Virus record (IMG/VR): IMGVR_UViG_3300025941_000064 | Location: 1 to 36,466 of that record | Length of the DNA stretch: 36,466 bases | Strand: one strand, 5' to 3' | DNA from: a virus | Notes under the pieces: model-generated | The model's database searches: none | Told to the model about the DNA's origin: nothing | Seen by the model: only the letters and a program-made list of their open reading frames with translations | Position numbers and translations under genes: made by a program | Shown here: positions 13,845 to 21,008 of the stretch, piece by piece | Layout of the letters: each line of letters begins with the position of its first letter | Position numbering within the stretch: position 1 is the stretch's first letter

Positions 13845-14515
13845 CACGAGACCAGATTGAAGAGCTTTTCATCCAAGCGGCCGAAACGGATCACAGGCTG
13901 CCCGATACGGCTCGTCCAGCGCGTTTGAAGGCTCAAGCTATCCAGTACTATCATTCGCAAGCCGACGTCGCTGGGTGGGGCGCTGAGCGATATGCCGAGG
14001 AACGGGCAGACTTCCTCTCTCACAAGACAACCCGGATACGAACTTCAGACGTCACTAAATGGGAACTGGCGAATGCCCTGATCGTCCTTGTCCCCAGACC
14101 CAAAGATCGTCACTGCCTCTGGCATTGGGCTATTGCCAAGGCTGGGGGAAAATCTTTCAGTAAGTGGTGCCGGGAAGGGTTCAAGGATGTATCGGGCAAC
14201 CTTGTTAAGTTCAGCCGGAACTATGCTCTCGAAAGAAAAAACCGGGCAATATTAGAAATAACATTAGCTTTAGATGGTAAGCCATTGCAGCATAACGAAA
14301 ACGGCCGTTCTGCCACCTTGCGGCGTACCGGCAAAATAAGCGATAAAGACGTCATACTCGCAAGTGACGTGCCCACATATTGGAGAGCCCCAGACGCGAG
14401 GCCGATGGCCTGCGATTTTGACAAGGGACTTCAAAGCTTCGAGTGGGCCGAACTGCAGAACGAACGCCGCCGGCAACGTGACGCTGAAAAGCGCAGACGG
14501 CAGGTAGCCGCATAA
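13841..14515 (+). CDS. Conserved HTH-type protein (DUF6362-like)
   Basis: This protein has 224 residues. Residues ~2-120 (LFIQAAETDHRLPDTARPAR, TTRIRTSDVTKWELANALIV, then LWHWAIAKAGGKSFSKWC) follow a plan seen in DUF6362-type phage proteins: an N-terminal 'A..T...LP' segment, a long helix and an HTH-like core. The C-terminus is very basic (ERRRQRDAEKRRRQVAA). This is the last gene before the 650-base noncoding region. The DUF attribution is from memory. Confidence 0.7.
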   Translation: MTRDQIEELFIQAAETDHRLPDTARPARLKAQAIQYYHSQADVAGWGAERYAEERADFLSHKTTRIRTSDVTKWELANALIVLVPRPKDRHCLWHWAIAKAGGKSFSKWCREGFKDVSGNLVKFSRNYALERKNRAILEITLALDGKPLQHNENGRSATLRRTGKISDKDVILASDVPTYWRAPDARPMACDFDKGLQSFEWAELQNERRRQRDAEKRRRQVAA

Positions 14516-14680
14516 GATTGCTGTACGCGGGTGCAGCACTTCCCCTTAACCGGGGCGCCGATAAGCCAAGGATACGGGTGTCGCCGAGGCCCTTGGAGCC
14601 AATTTGAGGCGTGGCGTCTCAACCGCGAAGGGCCAATGCGTAATAATCGGCCCAACAATTCTAAGCTTAGGCTTCAATGA

Positions 14681-14743
14681 GTGTGGTGGGGTTCGAGTCC
14701 CCCTCGCTGACCGAGCTAAGGTAGCAATACGGTTCGAATCCGT
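14681..14743 (+). other. Two tandem tRNA T-arm look-alikes without tRNA bodies
   Basis: GGGG-TTCGAGT-CCCC (14688-14702) and ACGG-TTCGAAT-CCGT (14729-14743) both match the universal GGTTCRANTCC T-arm. They are only 41 bases apart, too close for two complete tRNAs. No matching 5' acceptor strand, D-arm or anticodon arm could be built around either. They look like T-loop motifs inside the structured RNA, or remnants of tRNA 3' ends. Confidence 0.6.
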
Positions 14744-15117
14744 TCCTGCTTGCAGGTTCTTTGCCAACGTGGAGTTGGGGTCTGGCGGCCGGGGAAGACC
14801 GGCAATGAATTCGAGGCGGATGCCTCAACAAAAACAGAACCCGCGCCGCCTCTCGTAGAAGCGCACCGTTGCGGGTCATTAATCGGGAAGGCGAGGGGTC
14901 TGCCGTAGATAGGAGCGGCAGCTTAAACGAACCAGAGCGACTGGACGCCTTTTCTTCTCGATACCTATTCCTCCCAAGGGGAAGCGGTATACCCGAACGG
15001 GTTAGCCTCGGTTTAATGCGCCGGACTGGTGGCTGGATGGAATCGACGCATCTGCGGTTTTTGTCGCGAACCGTCATCAGATAGCAAAAATGCGAGCCTC
15101 GCGATTGAGGGATTTTC

Positions 15118-15150
15118 AGCCCGATCGGCATAACTGCTGGTCGGGCTTTA
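15118..15150 (+). terminator. 13-bp intrinsic-terminator-like hairpin
   Basis: AGCCCGATCGGCA pairs with TGCTGGTCGGGCT across a TAAC loop, with two G-U pairs. TTTACTGTTT follows. It would end transcripts of the noncoding region 17 bases before the next ATG. The T-run is interrupted, so partial read-through is plausible. Confidence 0.7.
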
Positions 15151-15166
15151 CTGTTTGGAGAGTGTG

Positions 15167-15343
15167 ATGTTTGAGCGCTTGATCAAGGTCGCGGTCGATA
15201 CCGTAACGCTTCCTGTCGCTGTGGCCGCAGATGTTGTCACCCTCGGCGGCGCGCTTATGGATCGCGATGAGCCCTACACCGTCTCGAAGGCCAAGCGCCT
15301 CGGCAAGGAAGTAGGAAACGTCGTCAAGGTTATCGTGGAGTAG
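15167..15343 (+). CDS. Small conserved phage protein, 58 aa
   Basis: The ATG at 15167 has GGAGAG upstream. The protein (MFERLIKVAVDTVTLPVAVA, ADVVTLGGALMDRD, then KRLGKEVGNVVKVIVE) resembles small phage/prophage proteins with a 'VDTVTLPV..VADVVTLGG' core, a mildly hydrophobic segment and an amphipathic tail. It may be membrane-associated. The function is unknown. It is the first gene after the noncoding region. Confidence 0.65.
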   Translation: MFERLIKVAVDTVTLPVAVAADVVTLGGALMDRDEPYTVSKAKRLGKEVGNVVKVIVE

Positions 15344-15361
15344 CGAGATGATAGAGCCAAG

Positions 15362-15529
15362 ATGACCGAACGCGAGAAGCAGATCGAACTCGAACACCTC
15401 GTCGCCGTTCTAAAGCAAGAGGGTATGCCTCATCCAATGTGGATGGGTATCCTCGCAGGGCCGGCGCTCAACGCGACGCTCGGGGATTGCCGGAAGTTGG
15501 TTACCGTGGCGAGGAAAGTAAGCAGGTAA
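15362..15529 (+). CDS. Small hypothetical protein, 55 aa
   Basis: ATG at 15362, stop at 15527-15529, 3 bases before the TerS start. The protein (MTEREKQIELEHLVAVLKQE, GMPHPMWMGILAGPALNATL) is a helix followed by a Met/Pro/Gly-rich turn. The compact spacing and good codon use support it, but it is too short for family assignment. Confidence 0.5.
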   Translation: MTEREKQIELEHLVAVLKQEGMPHPMWMGILAGPALNATLGDCRKLVTVARKVSR

Positions 15530-15532
15530 AGC

Positions 15533-16018
15533 ATGCCAGTCCTGAAAAATGCACGGCATGAGAAGTTCAGTCAGCTCCGTGCCCAAGGCAAGACCCAGGA
15601 CGAGGCATACGAACTCGCCGGCTTCAAGCCAAGCAGGGCTCACGCGTCGAGACTGGCAGCAAATGGCAGCATTCAGGCGCGGGTAATAGAAATACAAGGC
15701 CGCGCCGCCGAACGGGCTGCTGTGACCATACAGAGCCTCACCGACGAGCTTGAAGAGGCTCGGGCATTGGCGCTAGCCGAAAAGCAGTCCAGCGCTGCTG
15801 TGACGGCTACATTGGGTAAAGCCAAGCTCCATGGTCTGCTTGTCGACAAGAAGCGTTTGGAGGGACCTGAAGGCGGCCCGGTCCAAATCGACCTAAATGG
15901 GTATTCGCTTGAACAACTCCGTGTCTTCAAAAGCGTTCTCACTGAGCTTGCCGGCGCATCCGGCAGTGATGTTGAGGCAGGTGGAAGCGGAGATCGCGAA
16001 GAGGATAGCGCAGGCTGA
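15533..16018 (+). CDS. Terminase small subunit
   Basis: This protein has 161 residues. KNARHEKFSQLRAQGKTQDE, AYELAGFKPSRAHASRLAAN is the typical TerS N-terminal helix-turn-helix ('K..AY..AG'), which binds the packaging site. A central helical oligomerisation segment (LTDELEEARALALAEKQSSA, KAKLHGLLVDKKRLEGPEGG) and an acidic tail follow. It sits immediately before TerL, with overlapping ends. TerS rings recognise phage DNA and regulate TerL. Confidence 0.85.
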   Translation: MPVLKNARHEKFSQLRAQGKTQDEAYELAGFKPSRAHASRLAANGSIQARVIEIQGRAAERAAVTIQSLTDELEEARALALAEKQSSAAVTATLGKAKLHGLLVDKKRLEGPEGGPVQIDLNGYSLEQLRVFKSVLTELAGASGSDVEAGGSGDREEDSAG

Positions 16019-17558
16019 ACGTGATCTGATCGCCAAGGATGCGGAGCGCATTCGGGCGAGATGCCAGACCTTGGCGGGATTCGTTCGTGAAGCCTGGCAT
16101 ATCCTCGAGCCTCGGGCCAAATATCGGCATAACTGGCATATCGACGCGATCTGCGCTCACCTTGAAGCGGTGACGGATGGCCGGATAAACCGGCTGCTGA
16201 TCAACGTGCCGCCGGGGTCGTCTAAATCTCTTCTGGTGTCGGTTATGTGGCAGGCGTGGGAGTGGGGGCCGCGTGGCCTCAGCTCCATGCGGTATCTGAC
16301 GACGTCGTTCAACGACGGCCCGGTCAAGCGCGACACACGTAAATGCCGCGATCTGATGCTGTCGGATTGGTATCGCTCGCTCTGGCCTGAAGTCGAACTC
16401 AACAGGACGGGGGAAACCTCGTTCTCCAATACTGCCACAGGGACTCGAGAGGGTGTTGCCTTTGGCTCTCTGACATCCCAACGTGGCGACAGGCTGGTGA
16501 TTGATGACCCTCACTCGACGGAGACCGCGGAAAGCCCGGCCGACCGGCTGGCGACGACCCGCAAGTTTCGCGAGGGCGCGCAGAACCGGTTGAACGACCA
16601 AGAAGCATCGGCGATCGTCGTTATCATGCAGAGATTGCATGAAGAGGATGTGTCTGGTGTCATCGCTGAAATCGGGATGGAATATGTCCATCTGATGTTG
16701 CCGATGGAGTTTGACCCAGAACGTGCTTGCTCGACAGAGATTGGCTTCAGTGATCCGCGAACATTCGATGGCGAGCTGTTAGATCCGGTCAGGTTCCCTC
16801 AGGAAGCCGTCGACAAGCTGAAGCGGGACATGGGCAGTTATGCCTATGCCGGGCAGTATCAACAGCGCCCCACGCCTCGCTCTGGCGGTATGTTCCAGCG
16901 GGGAGACTTTGAGGTCGTCGAAGCCATCCCGGCCGGTGCCAAGCGTGTCAGGGCATGGGATTTTGCGGCATCGAAGGATAAGCCAGGCAAGCAGCCTGAT
17001 TGGACCGTTGGTCTCGAGATGGCCTACATCAATGGCATTTTCTATGTCGAAGATGTCGATCGCGGGCGTTGGTCACCGAACGAAGTCAACATAAAACTGA
17101 AAAACCATGCATCTCAAGACGGGGTTGATGTAACGGTTCGCATGCCTCAAGACCCTGGCGCTGCTGGTAAGGCCGACGCCGAGACCAAAGTCAAACTGCT
17201 GGCTGGGCATTCGATCAAGGTTGTTTCACCAACAGGTGATAAGTCGACGCGGGCTCGACCCGCATCCGCTCAAGCCGAGGCCGGGAACATCAAACTGCTT
17301 CGTGGAGAATGGAACACGGTGTTCCTCGACGAACTCTGCACTTTCCCGAATGGTCAGTTTGATGACCAGGTCGATGCCTTTGCTGATGCATTGAATGAGC
17401 TAGCGTTGGGTGGAAACGGCCCTGGTATGGCTCTCTTCGAGCTGACGCGCCAGCAGGCCGAGGCAAAGGCGAATGAAGCGCGACCCGAGGCTATCAAGCC
17501 TGAATACGCACCCGGCTCCGTAGAGCATGCAATGGCCGCGATGGGCGGCAATCAATAA
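15969..17558 (+). CDS. Terminase large subunit
   Basis: This encodes about 529 residues from the ATG at 15969; the frame is open back to 15897, deeper inside TerS. The ATPase has Walker A VPPGSSKS (Lys86) and Walker B RLVIDDPHS (Asp179-Asp180). The C-terminal RNase H-like nuclease begins RVRAWDFAASKD (Asp331) and continues to NGQFDDQVDAFADAL. It is the motor and nuclease that cuts concatemers and packages DNA into proheads. The length is normal for the family. The exact start is uncertain because no clear ribosome site precedes 15969; translational coupling to TerS is likely. Confidence 0.9.
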   Translation: MLRQVEAEIAKRIAQAERDLIAKDAERIRARCQTLAGFVREAWHILEPRAKYRHNWHIDAICAHLEAVTDGRINRLLINVPPGSSKSLLVSVMWQAWEWGPRGLSSMRYLTTSFNDGPVKRDTRKCRDLMLSDWYRSLWPEVELNRTGETSFSNTATGTREGVAFGSLTSQRGDRLVIDDPHSTETAESPADRLATTRKFREGAQNRLNDQEASAIVVIMQRLHEEDVSGVIAEIGMEYVHLMLPMEFDPERACSTEIGFSDPRTFDGELLDPVRFPQEAVDKLKRDMGSYAYAGQYQQRPTPRSGGMFQRGDFEVVEAIPAGAKRVRAWDFAASKDKPGKQPDWTVGLEMAYINGIFYVEDVDRGRWSPNEVNIKLKNHASQDGVDVTVRMPQDPGAAGKADAETKVKLLAGHSIKVVSPTGDKSTRARPASAQAEAGNIKLLRGEWNTVFLDELCTFPNGQFDDQVDAFADALNELALGGNGPGMALFELTRQQAEAKANEARPEAIKPEYAPGSVEHAMAAMGGNQ

Positions 17559-17572
17559 GGATATCTGCCCAA

Positions 17573-18973
17573 ATGCCGCCACTGACGCCCGGTGCCAATC
17601 TGACGCCTTTGTCATTCAGCACCTATGCGACGTTCCAGCCGTCTAACGGTAAGTTCGCGCCAGGCATGCCGCCTGAGGCCGTCGATAAGCAGCCCATTCG
17701 GTTGCTCGACTTCCCGACTGGTGTCAACCTGCAGTACACGCCGCGTGCCTATGAGCCGTTTGGCTTTCCGGCGCTGCGCAGCTTTGCCAATGTCGAATTG
17801 GTACGCCTCGCGATCGAGACCCGTAAGGATCAGATCGAGCGCCACGACTGGCGCATCAAGAAGATCGGCGCCAAGAAGACAGACCCGACGAACCCGGACA
17901 TCCGTGCCGTCACCAAGTTCCTGCGTAAGCCGGACGGTCAACACCACTTCGCGACATGGATGCGTATGGTGATCGAGGATCTGTTGGTCCTGGATGCGCC
18001 TGCGATCGAGAAGCGTCGTAACCGCGGCGGCCAGTTGATCGGATTGGATGTGGTTGACGGTGCGTCGATTAAGGTTTTGATCGATGAGACCGGTCGTCGT
18101 CCTATCGCGCCGGCACCAGCTTATCAACAGGTCATCAAGGGTGTGATCTGGGCAAGCCTGACCACGAATGACCTGATCTATGAGCCCCGCAACAGGCGCT
18201 CAGCTCATCTATACGGTCTGTCGCCGGTCGAGACGATCATTGTCACCATCAATACGCTGCTTCGTCGCCAGACGGCACAGCTCGCTCATTTCACGGCGGG
18301 TAACGTCCCGGCTGGCCTGATAAACGCCCCTGACGGCTGGACACCAGACCAGATCAAGCAGTGGCAGGATTGGATGGATGCCCGCTTGAGCGGGAATGAG
18401 TACGAGAAGGCAAAGCTCCTATGGGGGCCGGCAAGCGCGAAATACCAGGCATTCAAAGAATCTCCGATCAAGGATGAGTTCGACGAGTGGCTGGCCCGTA
18501 TCGTCGCATTCGCCTTCTCGCTGCCACCGACGCCGTTCATCAAGCAGATGAACCGCTCGACGTCGGAAGCCGATCAGGACCGGGCCATGCAGGAAGGTCT
18601 TGCGCCTCTCCTGACGTGGTGCAAGCGCCAGATAGACGATGTCATCCAGGAAGAGCTTGGTTTCCCCGATCTCGAATTCTCATGGGAAGCGCCGGCCGAT
18701 ATCGACCCGAAGACGCAGAGCGAGATCGACGACAGGGACGTCAAGAACGGCAAGAAGACGTTAAACGAGGTTCGCGACGGCGCTGGCCTTGATCCCTATG
18801 ACGAGCCGCTTGCCAGCCAGCCGTTGGTCTATACGGCCAATGGGTTCGTGCCGCTGACAGCCTATGACGATGCGCGGCAGGACAAGGCGGACGCCGTCAG
18901 TGCGGCCGCTGATGCCGCCAATACATCCGAAAGTCCCGGCAATGCTGGCGGTGACAAGGAGAATGAGGAATGA
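17573..18973 (+). CDS. Portal protein, HK97 type
   Basis: This protein has 466 residues. The core SFANVELVRLAIETRKDQIE, EDLLVLDAPAIEKRRNRGG, LYGLSPVETIIVTINTLLRR and RIVAFAFSLPPTPFIKQMNR matches the HK97-like portal fold (clip, wing, stem helix). An acidic Ala-rich tail ends the protein. Twelve copies form the DNA channel at one vertex. It follows TerL directly with 14 bases between. Its ATGA overlap with the next gene indicates coupling. Confidence 0.85.
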   Translation: MPPLTPGANLTPLSFSTYATFQPSNGKFAPGMPPEAVDKQPIRLLDFPTGVNLQYTPRAYEPFGFPALRSFANVELVRLAIETRKDQIERHDWRIKKIGAKKTDPTNPDIRAVTKFLRKPDGQHHFATWMRMVIEDLLVLDAPAIEKRRNRGGQLIGLDVVDGASIKVLIDETGRRPIAPAPAYQQVIKGVIWASLTTNDLIYEPRNRRSAHLYGLSPVETIIVTINTLLRRQTAQLAHFTAGNVPAGLINAPDGWTPDQIKQWQDWMDARLSGNEYEKAKLLWGPASAKYQAFKESPIKDEFDEWLARIVAFAFSLPPTPFIKQMNRSTSEADQDRAMQEGLAPLLTWCKRQIDDVIQEELGFPDLEFSWEAPADIDPKTQSEIDDRDVKNGKKTLNEVRDGAGLDPYDEPLASQPLVYTANGFVPLTAYDDARQDKADAVSAAADAANTSESPGNAGGDKENEE

Positions 18974-19257
18974 CCATGCGCCTTATGCCTCCTAGTAACG
19001 GCCTCAATAACCCGATCACCGTCAATGGGCGCAAATATACCTGCGTCGCCGACTCCACCCTCGATGTGCCGGACGCAGATGCATTCGTGATGCTTGCCAA
19101 TGGTTGGATCTCGACGGCTGGAGGTGGCGCCGCCGTGACTGCCTCTCGTCCGGTCAATCCGCCGATCGGCACGCAGTTTCATGACACCACACTCGGCAAA
19201 ATCATCACATGGGACGGCAAGAAGTGGCGCGACTACAGCACCGGCGCCGCGGTATAA
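18970..19257 (+). CDS. Small virion-associated protein, paralogue of the 25432 gene
   Basis: This protein has 95 residues; the second ATG (18976) is equally possible. MRLMPPSNGLNNPITVNGRK, VPDADAFVMLANGW and a C-terminal GTQFHDTTLGKIITWDGKKW form a beta-rich protein. Its N-terminal ~45 residues share the MPP, ITVN.R.Y, VPD.D and LLANGW landmarks with the gene at 25432. It is probably a head decoration or small structural component. No catalytic motif is present. Confidence 0.7.
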   Translation: MTMRLMPPSNGLNNPITVNGRKYTCVADSTLDVPDADAFVMLANGWISTAGGGAAVTASRPVNPPIGTQFHDTTLGKIITWDGKKWRDYSTGAAV

Positions 19258-19274
19258 TCGAAGGAATCACAATC

Positions 19275-20936
19275 ATGAAGCTCTTTGCCGCCTTCTCCAA
19301 GGTCGAGGACAATGCTGACGGTACGCTCTCGATCGAGGGTATCGCATCCACCGAATCCGTTGACAGCGATGGCGAGGTTGTGAAGGCTGCGGCGATCGAG
19401 GCCGCTATCCCTGATTTCATGCGCTACGGCACTGGTGCGATGCGCGAGATGCATCAGCCGCTTGCCGCCGGCACAGTGGATAAGGCAGAGGTGATCGACG
19501 GCAAGACGCTGATCTCCGGTACCGTTGTCGACCCTGTCGCCATTACCAAGGTCAAGGCCGGCGTCTACAAGGGCTTTTCGATCGGCGGCAAGGTGACGGG
19601 ACGTGACGAGCTGAACAAGAAGCATGTGACCGGCGTCAGGCTGGTGGAAATCTCTTTGGTGGACCGCCCGGCCAATCCCGAGGCCGTCATCAGCATGTGG
19701 AAGACGGAAGTTCTCGAAGAGGAAAGCGAAAACCTCGAAAAGGATGAGACGGCCGAACAGGTCGAAGAGGTTGTTGTCGTTCCTCCGAACAAGGGTGACG
19801 ACTTCGAACAGGTCTGGCGGTCCAACCGCGACCAATCCCTTCACCTGAAGAAAGCCGATCTGATCGCCCATCACAAGGCGCTTGACGACGCTGAGGCCCT
19901 GGCTGCCCTGACCGGCGATGCCATGGGCAAGCTTGGCGAGATAGAGGCTATCACCAAGCGTGATGTCTCCACCGAGGAACGCAAGAAGGACGCCAAGGAC
20001 GGTCACGCCTTGCCTGACGGATCCTTCCCGATCGACAGTGTCTCGGATCTCGAAAACGCCGTGCAGGCCTATGGACGGGCCAAGAACAAGGCAGCAGCCA
20101 AGCGTCATATCATCCGCCGTGCCAAGGCGCTCGGCGCCACAGACAAGCTTCCTGAAGGCTGGACAAGCTCTACCGAGAAGGCGGAAGGCGAGGGCGACCT
20201 CTCCAAGGCGCTGTCTCTAGAATGCGTCGCCGACATGCTCCAGCTTCTCGCCTGGATGGATAGAATGGAAGATTCCTACGAGGCCGGCTATTTCTGGCCC
20301 GAGGCCGTCAACCCGTCCGACGAGATGAAGACCCGCTTCGGCGCTCTTCTGGTCGAATTCGGCGATCTGATCGCTCAGTCCCTCGATATGGTCCTTGGCG
20401 CCATGAGTGAAGAGGAAGCCGCAGAGGCGATCCAGCGTGGCGATCTGGTGTTGGGTATCGTCAAGGCCGGTGCCCGGCACTCACGCTCCGATATGGCCGA
20501 TCTACAGGCTGCCCATGACGCATTGGTTAAGCTTGGCGCTGACTGCGGAATGGAAAAGCATGAAGAGGCCGAAGGTCTGGAAAAGACGGAAACATCAGAC
20601 GACCTGAACAAGGCCCTCGAAGACAATGCCCTTCTAAAGAAGGCTTATGATCTCGTCGTCTCACGGCTTGATGAGATCATCCCGACCATCACGGATCTTG
20701 CCAAGAGCAAGGACGAGATGGCGAAGGAAATCGAAATTCTGAAGGCACAGCCCCTACCGGCAAAGACCGCCGGCCCCATGGCTGTGTCGAAGGAAACCGA
20801 CACGATCGGCGCCACTGCCGAACCGGTCATGACCAAGGCGGAAGCCAGAAAAATGCTTGATGAACTTTCACCGGAGGAGAGAGCGTTCGCGCTCGTAAAA
20901 CTCGCTCGCGAGAATCCCATCAGCGTCAGTCGCTAA
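19275..20936 (+). CDS. Prohead serine protease fused to scaffold
   Basis: This encodes 553 residues from the ATG at 19275 (AAGGA upstream). The N-terminal ~150 residues are a XkdF/HK97-type S78 protease: HGE-like GAMREMHQP (His60) and VRLVEISLVDRPANP (Ser127, Asp130). A middle block holds the recurring phage sequence LPDGSFPI, GRAKNKAAAKRHIIRRAKAL, GATDKLPEGW (DUF6582-like). Then comes a long, charged helical region and a C-terminus rich in Glu and Lys that suits a scaffold. Such fusions shape the prohead and then digest themselves. Confidence 0.85.
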   Translation: MKLFAAFSKVEDNADGTLSIEGIASTESVDSDGEVVKAAAIEAAIPDFMRYGTGAMREMHQPLAAGTVDKAEVIDGKTLISGTVVDPVAITKVKAGVYKGFSIGGKVTGRDELNKKHVTGVRLVEISLVDRPANPEAVISMWKTEVLEEESENLEKDETAEQVEEVVVVPPNKGDDFEQVWRSNRDQSLHLKKADLIAHHKALDDAEALAALTGDAMGKLGEIEAITKRDVSTEERKKDAKDGHALPDGSFPIDSVSDLENAVQAYGRAKNKAAAKRHIIRRAKALGATDKLPEGWTSSTEKAEGEGDLSKALSLECVADMLQLLAWMDRMEDSYEAGYFWPEAVNPSDEMKTRFGALLVEFGDLIAQSLDMVLGAMSEEEAAEAIQRGDLVLGIVKAGARHSRSDMADLQAAHDALVKLGADCGMEKHEEAEGLEKTETSDDLNKALEDNALLKKAYDLVVSRLDEIIPTITDLAKSKDEMAKEIEILKAQPLPAKTAGPMAVSKETDTIGATAEPVMTKAEARKMLDELSPEERAFALVKLARENPISVSR

Positions 20937-21008
20937 CGCCTAATCCTTAACAATCCGGTTCAACTTCATTTGCACCTGGCTTGACGCTGGGTCGCGAAAG
21001 GATTCCTC

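Larger units (their letters stand above)
14516..15150 (+). ncRNA. Candidate large structured noncoding RNA
   Basis: No believable gene lies in this 635-base interval, but it is dense in perfect hairpins. GGCCCTT (14588-14594) pairs with AAGGGCC (14628-14634), enclosing an 8-bp stem at 14604-14622. Further stems are 14688-14702 and 14729-14743 (T-arm-like), CCAAC/GTTGG (14764-14778), GAGGC/GCCTC (14813-14826), ACCCGC/GCGGGT (14839-14876), CTGCCG/CGGCAG (14900-14921), and ATACC/GGTAT with an inner CCTC/GGGG (14961-14990). It ends in the terminator-like hairpin at 15118-15147. No clear promoter is seen; transcription could come from the upstream operon. An alternative is a packaging (cos or pac) region, given the terminase genes nearby. 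Confidence 0.5.

Noticed and set aside
14640-14760. One or two ordinary tRNA genes
   Set aside because: Only T-arms fit. The 3' acceptor strands would need TCAGCGA or AAGCAGG upstream, and neither is present. The T-arms are too close together.
14880-14935. A tmRNA tag reading frame ending GCA GCT TAA
   Set aside because: An in-frame TAG lies five codons before the GCA-GCT, no tag-like peptide results, and no tRNA-like acceptor ends pair.
14604-15131. Short frames in the noncoding region, including a 154-codon minus frame
   Set aside because: The minus frame reads through the two T-arm sequences, a known source of false genes, and no frame has a good ribosome site or recognisable domain.
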